A stretch of 35,339 bases of DNA from Myxococcota bacterium. GTDB lineage: Bacteria > Myxococcota_A > UBA796 > CAJQPC01. The notes under the pieces were generated by a model that worked only from the letters and a program-made list of their open reading frames with translations, was not told where the DNA came from and did no database searches. The position numbers were made by a program, and so were the translations under genes. The DNA is taken from assembly GCA_023150775.1 (NCBI GenBank), contig JAKLKE010000021.1, positions 250-35,588 on the forward strand, read 5' to 3'. This document shows, one piece after another, positions 1-9,442 of this stretch. The first letter of the stretch is position 1, and each line of letters opens with the position of its first letter.

Positions 1-388
1 GGCGCACCGACACTTTGAGGCCGTCGGACAGCGGCATCGCCGTGGTGACCTTGGCCCGCACCCGGCCCGACTGGGCGTCGGCGAGGCGCAGGTAGGCGTC
101 GAGCACCATCGGCAACATCCCGGCGCGGCCCTTCTCCAGGACGACCCGGAGGAAGTTCGCGACGGTGACGCGCAGGTTGAGGATCGCCAGCACGTCGTTG
201 AGCACCGCCATCCGCTCCTCAGGGGAGAAGCCGGGGTGGGCCAGCGCTGGGAGCAGGGGGCTCTCGCGGTCGGTCAGCAGGGCGTAGACGCGGAGCACGT
301 CGGAGGAGGTGTGCTCGATGGAGCCCTCTTCAGCGGCCAGCTCGACGAGGGCCCGGGCGTAACGCTCGGCGGTGGTGATGTCAGCCAT
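1..388 (-). CDS. atpH: F0F1 ATP synthase delta subunit (partial, runs off window start)
   Basis: Minus-strand translation from CAT at 386-388: MADITTAERYARALVELAAEEGSIEHTSSDVLRVYALLTDRESPLLPALAHPGFSPEERMAVLNDVLAILNLRVTVANFLRVVLEKGRAGMLPMVLDAY...; overlaps the atpF stop (381-383); operon context. Confidence 0.9.
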   Translation of the reverse strand, partial: MADITTAERYARALVELAAEEGSIEHTSSDVLRVYALLTDRESPLLPALAHPGFSPEERMAVLNDVLAILNLRVTVANFLRVVLEKGRAGMLPMVLDAYLRLADAQSGRVRAKVTTAMPLSDGLKVSVR

Positions 389-965
389 GAGCGACGGTCT
401 CCTTCTTCGCGTCTTGGTTGACGACGTCGAGGAACTCGCGGGCGAGGCGGGACTGATCGTCGCCGGTCATGCGGCCCTTGAGCAGCTCCTCGGCGAGGCG
501 CACGGCGAGCTCGGCGGCGTCTTGCTGGAGGCGGACCCGGGCGCGGGCGGTCTCGTCGCGGATGATGCGCTCGGTGTTGCTCTTGGTGAGCTCGACGTCA
601 CGTTTGGTGCGCTCGGCGATGTGCTCCGCCTCACGCTCGGACTCGGCGACGCCTTCAGCGCGAAGGGTGGCGAGCTCGGCCACGAAGCCGTCGAGGCGGG
701 CCTGGAGCACGTCGAACTGGGCCTGGGCCTCAGCCTTCGCCCGCACGGCGTCGTCAAGCTCGGTGCGGATGGCGAGGGTGCGGTTGCGCACGGCGTCGTT
801 GATCGCCGTGCGGCCGACGAAGTACAGGCCGCCGACGAGGATGACGAAGTTGACCGCGTGCAGGGCGATCTTGTCCCAGGGGACGCCGCCGTGCTCACCG
901 CCGGCCGCGAAGGCCACGGAGGGGAGCAAGAGAGAGCAGATAAGGGCGCTGGCGAGGCGGTTCAT
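381..965 (-). CDS. atpF: F0F1 ATP synthase subunit b
   Basis: 194 aa; N-terminal hydrophobic segment(s), then a long charged helical region typical of subunit b; lies between b' and delta. Confidence 0.88.
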   Translation of the reverse strand: MNRLASALICSLLLPSVAFAAGGEHGGVPWDKIALHAVNFVILVGGLYFVGRTAINDAVRNRTLAIRTELDDAVRAKAEAQAQFDVLQARLDGFVAELATLRAEGVAESEREAEHIAERTKRDVELTKSNTERIIRDETARARVRLQQDAAELAVRLAEELLKGRMTGDDQSRLAREFLDVVNQDAKKETVAHG

Positions 966-974
966 GGTTCCTCC

Positions 975-1463
975 TCAAGCCGAGATGGTGCGGCCGAGCA
1001 CCTTGCTCGCCGCGTCGTTCGCGATGATGCGGGAGAGGCGCTCAAGCTCTTGGCCGGCCAGCTCGGCCTCACCAGAGATGACCTCCACGGCGTCGTGAAG
1101 GCGCTTGTCGTTCTCTTTGCGGGCCTGGGCGATGCGCTCTTCGCGCTCGGCCAAGGCGGCCTTACGACGGGTGGAGCGGATGTCCGCGAGCTCGCCGCGG
1201 GCGACGTTCAGCCGGTTCTCGACCTCTTGAGCGGCGCGCTCAGCGCTCTGAACGAGGCGAGCCGCCTCCTCCTTCGCGCCCGTCGTCGCCTGATGCCGGT
1301 CCTCTAAGTAGGCCAACATCGGCTTGAACAGCAGGGCGTTCAACATCGCCAGCGTGGCCAAGAAGGGCACGAGCTGGATGAGGATGAGGGTTGGGTCGGG
1401 GGTGAGGGACATCCCCGAGGCGGCGTGGGCCGCGGGGATGATGAGCAGAAGAGCCAAGGTCAT
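975..1463 (-). CDS. F0F1 ATP synthase subunit b' (second b-type subunit)
   Basis: 162 aa; ...FLATLAMLNALLFKPMLAYLEDRHQATTGAKEEAARLVQSAERAAQEVENRLNVARGELADIRS..., b-type stalk signature; directly upstream of atpF. Confidence 0.85.
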   Translation of the reverse strand: MTLALLLIIPAAHAASGMSLTPDPTLILIQLVPFLATLAMLNALLFKPMLAYLEDRHQATTGAKEEAARLVQSAERAAQEVENRLNVARGELADIRSTRRKAALAEREERIAQARKENDKRLHDAVEVISGEAELAGQELERLSRIIANDAASKVLGRTISA

Positions 1464-1640
1464 GCTGCGCTCGTGGAGGGGGGCAGACTGCGCTGGGCAA
1501 GCTCAGCGTGGGGCTCGGCTCTACCCCTCACGAGATGTGAGGAAGCGGGCTCGTTGGGCCACCTGAGCGGAGATTTCGAGGGGCGACGGTCGTAACCCAC
1601 CCCCTCCCCCGAGGCAACCGTTGGCAGCGGCGGGATCTTT

Positions 1641-2342
1641 TTACAGCTCGATCTGAAGGCGCAGGCCGGCGTCGGCCCAGATCCAAGTGGCCACCCGCAA
1701 GGCGTCTTCGTCTAAGGTCTGGCCGCGGTGGGCGTTGACGTGGGTGCGTAGGCCCAGGGTGATCCCCGGGCTCAGGAGCACCTCGCCGCCGAGGCCGATC
1801 CGCCCGCCGACGCCGCCGATGCGGCTGCGGGTGGCCCGGGCCTCTTCAGCGGCGTCTTCAGCCTCTTGTTCACCGAAGGCGGCGCTGCGCACGCTCGCCA
1901 GGGGGATCACGCCGCTGACGCCGACGCCAAACCACGCCGTCGTCGCGCCGGTCTGCCGGGGCAAGAGGTATCGTTGCATGTCCAGCGCCGGGCGCACGCC
2001 GCCCATGGCGGTCGTCTCTCGGGACTCCAGCGTCCAGCTCACGTCGGTCGAGCGGGCCACCCCCAAGGAGAGGAGCCAGGCGGTCTTGTCGCCCTGGAGG
2101 CCACCGTAGGCCGTGAGCGCCGGGCGCAGCGCCCCGTCAAACTCCCCGGCGAGGGTGCCCGTGAGCTGGTCTTCAGCGATCCACACGAGGTCTGCCCGGG
2201 AGGCGGGCACCCAGTCCACGCCGAGGACGTAGTGGCGATCCGCCTGTGCGGCGGGCGCGGCGGGCGCGGCGGGAGGATCAGCGGCGTAGGCGGGGTTGAC
2301 CAGCCCGAAGGAGAGGAGGAAGGATCCGGCGGCGAAGAGCAT
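1641..2342 (-). CDS. Exported, possibly outer-membrane beta-barrel-like protein of unknown function
   Basis: 233 aa; signal peptide MLFAAGSFLLSFGLVNPAYAA, Ala-Pro linker, Gly-rich alternating pattern ending LRLQIEL. Confidence 0.6.
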   Translation of the reverse strand: MLFAAGSFLLSFGLVNPAYAADPPAAPAAPAAQADRHYVLGVDWVPASRADLVWIAEDQLTGTLAGEFDGALRPALTAYGGLQGDKTAWLLSLGVARSTDVSWTLESRETTAMGGVRPALDMQRYLLPRQTGATTAWFGVGVSGVIPLASVRSAAFGEQEAEDAAEEARATRSRIGGVGGRIGLGGEVLLSPGITLGLRTHVNAHRGQTLDEDALRVATWIWADAGLRLQIEL

Positions 2343-2408
2343 AGGGCATCATACCCTAGCCGGGACGCCTGGGCGCGGCGGGCTACATTGCCGCAAAGTG
2401 AGGCGCGT

Positions 2409-3416
2409 ATGGTCATCCTCTCCGTCACCGCTGAGGGCTTCGCTGAGCTGGCCCCGACGCCGATCACCGGCCTGGGTCGTGTGGTCGTCGTCGGCGGGCC
2501 GCCCCGATCCCGAGAGGCCTTGGCTTTGGCCGTCGAGCTCGGCCTGGGCGCGCTCGACGCCGAGACCTGCCGCCTCACCTTCGCCCGCCTGGGCACGGCG
2601 CCCTCGGTGGAGCCCGACGCCGCCGGCGCCCCGGCCTCGGTGTCTCTGGGTGAGCCCGCCCGCCTCAAGCCGCTCCTCTCTAGCCACGGCCAGGCCACCC
2701 TGAAGATCAGCCTCACCCTGTCGGTGGACCCGCCGCTCTTCGGCCTCCTGCGGGAGCTCGCCGCGCGTGACCCCCGCCTCGTCACCGCCTTGGCCGACGA
2801 GGACGCCCGCCTCACCCTGCGCGTTGGCTACGCCTTCTCCGCCGACCTCGCCTCGGTGAGCCCGGCCCTGTTCTCGATTCACCTGGGCGAGCTGAGCCTG
2901 CGCCCGAACGAGGACAAGAGCCCCGCCTTTGACGCCTTGCTGCGCGCGCTCCGTGGCCGCGTCCGGGGACGTGGCCCCCTGGAGCTCGACCTCGCCGCCC
3001 TCGCCCGGGCCGAGCGCGCCGCCGAGCCCCGACAACGGGAGGGGGTCCGCCAGCTCCGCGCCGCCTTGGCCGCCCCGCCCTTCTCGTTGGGTGAGCTGGC
3101 CCTGATCGCTCAAGACGAGCTGCTCTGGGCGGGCTTCGGGCCGACCTTGTGCCCCGCCGAGGCCCACGGCCCCGGCGCCCTCGACGCCTTGGGCCTCGCC
3201 GCGGCCCTGCTCGTGGACCCGGCGGAGATCCTCGTGCTGCGCCGCCCCGAGGCCCTCGCTGATGACCCCGCCGCGCTGCTCGTCTGGCTCGTCGCCCAGG
3301 CCGAGGGGGCTGGCGGCGTCGAGCAGCTCTTCTTGATCGGCAGCCCTGAGCCCACGGTCCTCGTCGGCCCGCCCGCCCCGGCGTCGGATCGTGCCTTACG
3401 CTGGGCGGCCCGTTGA
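2409..3416 (+). CDS. Hypothetical protein
   Basis: ATG at 2409 (MVILSVTAEGFAELAPTPITGLGRVVVVGGPP...) inside the longer track ORF; ends at 3416 and overlaps the next start. Confidence 0.6.
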   Translation: MVILSVTAEGFAELAPTPITGLGRVVVVGGPPRSREALALAVELGLGALDAETCRLTFARLGTAPSVEPDAAGAPASVSLGEPARLKPLLSSHGQATLKISLTLSVDPPLFGLLRELAARDPRLVTALADEDARLTLRVGYAFSADLASVSPALFSIHLGELSLRPNEDKSPAFDALLRALRGRVRGRGPLELDLAALARAERAAEPRQREGVRQLRAALAAPPFSLGELALIAQDELLWAGFGPTLCPAEAHGPGALDALGLAAALLVDPAEILVLRRPEALADDPAALLVWLVAQAEGAGGVEQLFLIGSPEPTVLVGPPAPASDRALRWAAR

Positions 3417-3925
3417 GGCCCGACCCGCCGAGCCTACGCCCCGCCCGCGGGGTGTGCCTGCGCTGCGGCTCCTTCAAAGATCGTGCGATGGGCTCTTGCC
3501 CGGCCTGCGGACACCGCCCCGAGGGTGACGAGCGCCTGCACGCCTGGCTCGTGAGCCGCCACCACCTCAGCGACGACGAGATGGCCGCCGCCGCCGAGCG
3601 CATCGGCGCCGGGGAGGAGCTGCGCCCGCCGCCTGAGCTCCTCGACCTCGCTGAACGAAACCTCTACCCCGCCGGCCGCGCCGTCCCCCGGCCCAGCGCC
3701 CCTGAAGATCCCGACCCGCTGTTCATCGACCAGCCCCTCGACGGCGAGACCCAGGTGCTTCTGGGCCTGGGCAACGTCGCCCTGAGCCCGCTCATCGGCT
3801 TCGTCACCTGGTGGAGCCTCCGCGACCGCCGCCCCCGGGCCGCCGCCCAGGCCCTCACCATCACCGCGCCGACCGCGCTCATCTCTTTGACCATCTGGGT
3901 CGCGGTGTGGTGGGCCGCCGGGTAG
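3413..3925 (+). CDS. Small zinc-ribbon plus C-terminal transmembrane protein, unknown function
   Basis: 170 aa with two CxxC pairs (CLRCGSFKDRAMGSCPACGHRP) and a hydrophobic C-terminus; TTG start overlaps the upstream stop. Confidence 0.6.
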   Translation: MRPDPPSLRPARGVCLRCGSFKDRAMGSCPACGHRPEGDERLHAWLVSRHHLSDDEMAAAAERIGAGEELRPPPELLDLAERNLYPAGRAVPRPSAPEDPDPLFIDQPLDGETQVLLGLGNVALSPLIGFVTWWSLRDRRPRAAAQALTITAPTALISLTIWVAVWWAAG

Positions 3926-3980
3926 ACAAGTCGAGTTCCTTGCGCCATCCTAAAGCTAGCTTCAGCACCCCAAGCCAAGG

Positions 3981-5981
3981 ATGGCCCCCATGCGACTCTC
4001 GCCCCTCCTCGCCCTCACCTTGTTCTCTCTCGCCTGTCGCTCTGACGACAAAGACGTCGTGATCGACACGAACGTCGACACCGCCCCCCAGACCGTCGAT
4101 GAAGACGGCGACGGCTTCACCGGCGAAGAGGACTGCGACGACACCGACCCCGCCGTGAACGCCGGGGCGGCGGAGACCTGCGACGGCCTCGACAACGACT
4201 GTGACGGGGAGGCCGACGAGGACGCCACCGACGCCGCCACCTTCTACGCCGACGCCGACGGCGACGGCTTTGGTGTCGAGGCCTACACCGAGACCGCCTG
4301 CGAGGCCCCCGCCGGCTACGCCAGCGAGATCGGCGACTGTGATGACCAAGACGCGGCGATCTACCCCGGCGCCGTTGAGGACGACTGCCTCGACCCCACG
4401 GACTACAACTGTGACGGGTCTTCTGGCCTCACCGACGGCGACGGCGACGGCTTCGCGGCCTGCGAGGAGTGCGACGACACCAACCGCGCGGTGAACCCCT
4501 CGGCCACGGAGATCTGCGACGATCTCGACAACAACTGCGACGGTGAGGCCGACGTCGGCGCCGTAGACGCCGGCACCTGGTACCAAGACGCCGACACCGA
4601 CGGCTATGGAGACCTGGACTTCTCCGTAGAGTCCTGCGAGATCGACAACGACTGTAATGGATCCGTAGACGACGACGCCACCGACGCCGCCACCTACTAC
4701 AGCGACCGCGATCAAGACGGCTACGGCGACCCCGCCACGGGCAAGGCGAGCTGTGAGCAGCCCACGGGCACCGTAGACAACGACGGCGACTGCAACGACA
4801 AAGAGGAGCTCGCCTGGGACGGCGCCACCGAGGTCTGTGATGAGGTGGACAACAACTGCGACGGCAGCGTCGATGAGGGCCTCACCTCCACCTATTACCT
4901 CGACAGCGACGAGGACGGCTACGGCAACCCCAAACGGTCAGTGACCGCCTGCAGCGCCCCGGACGGCTACGTCGAGAACACCGACGACTGTGACGACAGC
5001 GAGGAGGCCGCCTATACCGGGGCGTCCGAGATCTGCGATGAGATCGACAACAACTGCGATGGCCGCGTCGATGAGGGCGTCGAGAGCACCTGGTACCTCG
5101 ACGTAGACGGCGACGGCTACGGCGGCAGCCGCTCCACCGACGCCTGCTCCCCGCCCACGAGCGACTACGTCGCCGCCGATGGTGACTGTGACGACGGCGA
5201 CACCGACGCCTACCCCGGCGCCACCTTGGGCTGTGACGGCGGCGACTACGACTGTGACGGCGACGTAGACAACGACGCCGACGGCGACGGCTACGCCGAC
5301 GCGACCTGCGGCGGCGACGACTGTGATGACAGCGACGCCGTGGTGCTGCCCGAGCTCGGCGGCGGCTGCGCCTTGGGCACGACCTGCCTCGACGTGCTCG
5401 CGAACGGCTACAGCGCCGGTGACGGCATCTACACCATCGACCCTGACGGCTTCGGCGTCGGCCTCGACCCCTTCGACGTCGAGTGTGACATGACCACGGA
5501 CGGCGGCGGCTGGACGGTGATCGAGTACGCCGCCGACCTCACCTTCCAGCAGCAGTTCACCGGCGGCGACCGCTACCGCTTCTTGGGCACCGACTTCACC
5601 CTCGACCTCTCCGACGCCCAGATCACCGCGATCCAGGCGCTCTCGACCGAGGGCAACCAGACCTACGTCGGCCTCTGTGAGCACGTCATCCACTACTACT
5701 ACAACGCCGGCGCCAGCTACGCCTACTCCTTCGGCTTCCGCTTCTTCGACGGCACTGAGACCCCTTACGGCATCTCTAGCTACAGCCCCTACGACATCAC
5801 CGTGACCGCCGACGGCTGCGCCGGGAACGGCGGCGAGGCCGGGGCGCTCTCCAAGGCCACGACGTTTGAGATCAACAGCGTGAGGGTGCCCGTGGTGAAC
5901 GTGCAGTGCAATGACTGTGGGGACACCACGCCGGAGAAGTTCGGCAGCCCCCTGATGTCGTACCCGGCTTACCTTCGTTAA
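3981..5981 (+). CDS. MopE-like metal-binding-repeat lipoprotein with C-terminal fibrinogen-like domain
   Basis: Lipobox-like FSLACRSDD; many repeats of DxDGDGY...DCDD...PGA.E.CD..DN(D/N)CDG..DE; C-terminal DGIYTIDPDGFGVGLDPFDVECDMTTDGGGWTV. In-frame alternative ATG at 3990. Confidence 0.85.
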   Translation: MAPMRLSPLLALTLFSLACRSDDKDVVIDTNVDTAPQTVDEDGDGFTGEEDCDDTDPAVNAGAAETCDGLDNDCDGEADEDATDAATFYADADGDGFGVEAYTETACEAPAGYASEIGDCDDQDAAIYPGAVEDDCLDPTDYNCDGSSGLTDGDGDGFAACEECDDTNRAVNPSATEICDDLDNNCDGEADVGAVDAGTWYQDADTDGYGDLDFSVESCEIDNDCNGSVDDDATDAATYYSDRDQDGYGDPATGKASCEQPTGTVDNDGDCNDKEELAWDGATEVCDEVDNNCDGSVDEGLTSTYYLDSDEDGYGNPKRSVTACSAPDGYVENTDDCDDSEEAAYTGASEICDEIDNNCDGRVDEGVESTWYLDVDGDGYGGSRSTDACSPPTSDYVAADGDCDDGDTDAYPGATLGCDGGDYDCDGDVDNDADGDGYADATCGGDDCDDSDAVVLPELGGGCALGTTCLDVLANGYSAGDGIYTIDPDGFGVGLDPFDVECDMTTDGGGWTVIEYAADLTFQQQFTGGDRYRFLGTDFTLDLSDAQITAIQALSTEGNQTYVGLCEHVIHYYYNAGASYAYSFGFRFFDGTETPYGISSYSPYDITVTADGCAGNGGEAGALSKATTFEINSVRVPVVNVQCNDCGDTTPEKFGSPLMSYPAYLR

Positions 5982-6047
5982 GCTCCGGCGATGAGAGGCT
6001 TTACAAGCGCGTGAACCTCAGCCATCCTGGAGGCTCCCCCCGCCAGG

Positions 6048-8060
6048 ATGGCCCCCGTGCTTCGCCCTGCTACGCTGCTCACGCCGCTCTTCGCCCTGTT
6101 TGTGCTCGCCTGTGACGACAGCAAAGACGCCACCACCGAGACGGGCATCTCGCTGGGCCAACACGACGAGGACGGCGACGGCTACCCCGATGAGGAGGAC
6201 TGCGACGACAACGACGCCGCGGTGAACCCCGGCGCTGAGGAACAATGTGACGGCCTCGACAACGACTGTGACGGGGAGGTAGACCAAGACGCCGCCGACG
6301 CGAGCGTCGTCTACGCCGATGAAGACGGCGACGGCTACGGCGCCGGTGCGCCTGTGCTGGCCTGCGAGCCGCCTGAAGGCTTCGTGACCCAAGACGGCGA
6401 CTGCGATGACACGGACTCGGCCTTCTTCCCCGGCGCCACGGAGACCGACTGCGCCGACCCCAACGACTACAACTGCGACGGCTCCGTAGGGTTTGAGGAC
6501 AACGACGCCGACGGCTTCCCGGCCTGCCTGGAGTGCGACGACTCCGCCCGCGCCGTGAACCCCCTGGCCGTCGAGATCTGTGATGAGATCGACAACGACT
6601 GCGACGGGCAGATCGACGCTGACGCCATCGACACGACCCGATACCACCAAGACGTAGACGGCGACGGCTTCGGCGACCCTGACTTTTTCACCGACACCTG
6701 CGCCGCGCCCGAGGGCTACACTGAAGACGACAACGACTGTGACGACAGCCGCGCGGCGGTGAACCCCGACGCTGAAGAGCTCTGTGATGAGCTGGACAAC
6801 GATTGTGACGGCGAGATCGACCCGCCGAGCGCTGTAGACGCCCAGACCTGGTACGGCGACGGCGACGGCGACGGCGTGGGGGTCAGCCGCCTCGCCGTGC
6901 GCGCCTGCGTGGCGCCGGACGGCTTCGTCGCCACCACTGAAGACTGTGACGATGGCGACGACTCGGCGTATCCCGGCGCCACGGAGGTCTGTGACGACGT
7001 AGACAACGACTGCGACGGCGAGACCGATGAGGGCGTGCAGACCGGCTGGTATGCCGATCTGGACGGTGACGGATACGGCCAAGACGCCACGGCGCTCATG
7101 GCCTGTGAGGCGCCGACGAGCCTCTACATCGCCACGGGCGGCGACTGTGACGACGGCGCGGACGACGTGAACCCCGGCGAGGCCCTGGGCTGTGACGGCC
7201 TCGACCACGACTGTGACGGGCTCATCGACAACGACGCCGACTTAGACGGCTACTCCGATCAGGCCTGCGGCGGCGACGACTGTGACGACAGCGACGGCGC
7301 CATCACCCCCGAGGTGGACGGGGCCTGCGCCTTGGGCGCCGACTGCCTCAGCATCCTCAACGCCGGGCGCTCCACCGGGGACGGGACCTATACGATTGAC
7401 CCCGATGGCTTCGGCGTCGGCGCCGACCCGATCGAGGTGGAGTGTGACATGAGCACCGATGGTGGGGGTTGGACGCAGCTCGCCGATGAGGACTACAGCG
7501 CCCAGAGCTGCCCCGGCGCCTGGGCGAAAGACGCCAGCTCTGGCTATTGCCATCGGGGCACCGCCCGAGGCAGCGCCGCCTCCGCCGAGTTTGACAGCCT
7601 CGGCGTCACCTACGGCGAGGTGCGCGGCGCGCTCACGGCGTATCAGTACGCGAGCATGAACGGCTTCTGGTACACGAGCGGCCGCACCGTCGAGGACTAT
7701 TATGTCGATGGCATCTCCATCACCCACGGCGTGAGCGGCGCCCGCACCCACATCTGGACCTACGCCGTGGGCATGACCTACAATGGGCGTTACGCCTACG
7801 ACTGCCCCGACCGTGGCGGCACCGCCGCGCCCAGCTTCGTCGGCGCCAACTACACCTGCGACACAGGCAACCTCAGCACGACCACCTGGGGCTATCAGTG
7901 GTACAGCACCCCGGCCTTCGCTGGGGACAGCTTCCAGCGCACGCTCCCATCCTCTACAGACGACGCCATCGAGCTGCGCCTGATCGCCGACGAGGAGTCC
8001 TCAGCCCACACCTACAGCGAAGACGTCGGGGTGAGCGCCGTCGAGCTGTGGGTGCGTTAG
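6048..8060 (+). CDS. MopE-like metal-binding-repeat lipoprotein with C-terminal fibrinogen-like domain (tandem paralogue)
   Basis: Lipobox-like FVLACDDSKD; same repeat architecture and same YTIDPDGFGVGADPIEVECDMSTDGGGWT motif; divergent C-terminus. Confidence 0.85.
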   Translation: MAPVLRPATLLTPLFALFVLACDDSKDATTETGISLGQHDEDGDGYPDEEDCDDNDAAVNPGAEEQCDGLDNDCDGEVDQDAADASVVYADEDGDGYGAGAPVLACEPPEGFVTQDGDCDDTDSAFFPGATETDCADPNDYNCDGSVGFEDNDADGFPACLECDDSARAVNPLAVEICDEIDNDCDGQIDADAIDTTRYHQDVDGDGFGDPDFFTDTCAAPEGYTEDDNDCDDSRAAVNPDAEELCDELDNDCDGEIDPPSAVDAQTWYGDGDGDGVGVSRLAVRACVAPDGFVATTEDCDDGDDSAYPGATEVCDDVDNDCDGETDEGVQTGWYADLDGDGYGQDATALMACEAPTSLYIATGGDCDDGADDVNPGEALGCDGLDHDCDGLIDNDADLDGYSDQACGGDDCDDSDGAITPEVDGACALGADCLSILNAGRSTGDGTYTIDPDGFGVGADPIEVECDMSTDGGGWTQLADEDYSAQSCPGAWAKDASSGYCHRGTARGSAASAEFDSLGVTYGEVRGALTAYQYASMNGFWYTSGRTVEDYYVDGISITHGVSGARTHIWTYAVGMTYNGRYAYDCPDRGGTAAPSFVGANYTCDTGNLSTTTWGYQWYSTPAFAGDSFQRTLPSSTDDAIELRLIADEESSAHTYSEDVGVSAVELWVR

Positions 8061-8617
8061 CCCCGAATCCAGCGCGCCGCCCGCCACAGGCCGAGCAGCG
8101 CGAGGCCGAAGAGCGCGATGTCCGCCGTGATCCACTTCACGGCGTTCGCCGCGCAGGCGAGGCCGAGCACGGCGGGCGTCCTCGGCCAGACCTCGGCGGC
8201 GAGGCCCACAAAGAGCAGGTTCTCCGTGAGGTCTGCGGCGACGGTCACCGGCAAGAGCCACGGCAGCCAGCCCATCCGCGACGGCGCGAGCCGGGCCAAG
8301 GCGCCGGAGATCGCCACCCCATAGGCCAAGGGGTAGAGCACATCCAAGAAGGACGTCTTCACATAGGCCGCGCGGCCTTCAGGCCCCAAGGCCTCCAAGG
8401 TGGCCAGCAGCGTCTCGGGGGTGGCGGGGTGCAGGAGATCGGGCACCGGATCGACGCCGAACACCCCGACGACGACGACGTTGAGGGCGATCGACAGGCC
8501 CAGGGCGGCGGCGACGGCGGCGGGCAGCGCCCAGGCCGGGCGCCAGGTCCCCGAGAGCCAGCCGATAGCGCGGTCTCTCGGGGTCATCGGGTCAGAGCTC
8601 GGAGCGGACAGAGGCAC
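8057..8617 (-). CDS. Multi-pass membrane protein, unknown function
   Basis: 186 aa with several hydrophobic segments; alternative in-frame start MTPRDRAIGWL; ends convergently with the MopE-like gene. Confidence 0.6.
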   Translation of the reverse strand: MPLSAPSSDPMTPRDRAIGWLSGTWRPAWALPAAVAAALGLSIALNVVVVGVFGVDPVPDLLHPATPETLLATLEALGPEGRAAYVKTSFLDVLYPLAYGVAISGALARLAPSRMGWLPWLLPVTVAADLTENLLFVGLAAEVWPRTPAVLGLACAANAVKWITADIALFGLALLGLWRAARWIRG

Positions 8618-8644
8618 CTCCTCGCCGCAGTGTAGCGCCTCCGC

Positions 8645-9442
8645 TCAGCGGTCCCCCTCAGCCATCTGGCGGAGCTGGGCGTCGCTCGCCTCATCCGCCG
8701 GGAAGAAGGTCTCGATGGTGAGCTCTTGGGCGGTCACGTCCAGCGGGGTGCCGAACGCCGTGAGCACGGTGAACAAGCGCAGATCGTAGGGTGGGCGGCG
8801 CAGGTGAACGGTCAGAAATGGCTGGGGCGCGAGGTCACGCAGGCTCCCCCGGCTGGGCACGTCGGGGTATCGGGAGAGCTCGGCGAGCAGGGCCGCGTGG
8901 CCCCGCCCTTCGGGGGCGAGCTCGGTCTCGCGGTGAAGCCGGGCGATGAAGCTCCAGCAGAGCTCCTCCCAGTTCACGATCACCGGTCGCAGGCCCTCGG
9001 GGTGGAACATCGCGTGAATGAGGTTCTGGGCGATGATCGGGTCGGGGAGGGGGTCGGGCATAAACGCCGCGAACAGTCGCGCCGCGCCTTGGTTGAGGCT
9101 GATCACCTCCCAGCGGCGGCTCAGGGCGATGGCGCCGTAGGGCTCTTGCTGCTGGAGCACGAGCGCCATCGCTCGGCGCACGGGGCTCATCGCCTCATCG
9201 TCCAGAGGCGTCTCGCCGTACATCGGCGCGAAGCCCGCGCTCAAGAGCATGGTGTTCCGATCCCGCAGCTCTAAATCCAAGGCGCTGGAGAGCAAGAGCA
9301 CCATCTGGCGGCTGGGCCGGGCCTTGCCCGACTCCAAGAAGCTCAGGTGGCGGGTGGAGATCTCGGCCTCGGCGGCGAGCTGGGCCTGGGTGGTGGCGCG
9401 GGCGGCGCGCCAGCGGCGAAGGACGGTGGGGAAGCTGGTCAT
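8645..9442 (-). CDS. XRE-family helix-turn-helix regulator with MmyB-like ligand-binding C-terminus
   Basis: 265 aa; LRRWRAARATTQAQLAAEAEISTRHLSFLESGKARPSRQMVLLLSSALDL (HTH_XRE) followed by WEVISLNQGAARLFAAFMPD-type domain. Confidence 0.85.
   Translation of the reverse strand: MTSFPTVLRRWRAARATTQAQLAAEAEISTRHLSFLESGKARPSRQMVLLLSSALDLELRDRNTMLLSAGFAPMYGETPLDDEAMSPVRRAMALVLQQQEPYGAIALSRRWEVISLNQGAARLFAAFMPDPLPDPIIAQNLIHAMFHPEGLRPVIVNWEELCWSFIARLHRETELAPEGRGHAALLAELSRYPDVPSRGSLRDLAPQPFLTVHLRRPPYDLRLFTVLTAFGTPLDVTAQELTIETFFPADEASDAQLRQMAEGDR

Noticed and set aside
372-1307. 311-aa plus-strand ORF
   Set aside because: Antisense to atpF and the b' gene.
6018-7208. 396-aa minus-strand ORF (VTVVVEAVT...GAGVHRGV repeats) and the similar 3879-4715 and 4938-5693 ORFs
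   Set aside because: Antisense shadow of the MopE Asp/Gly-rich repeats; the repetition mirrors the coding strand.
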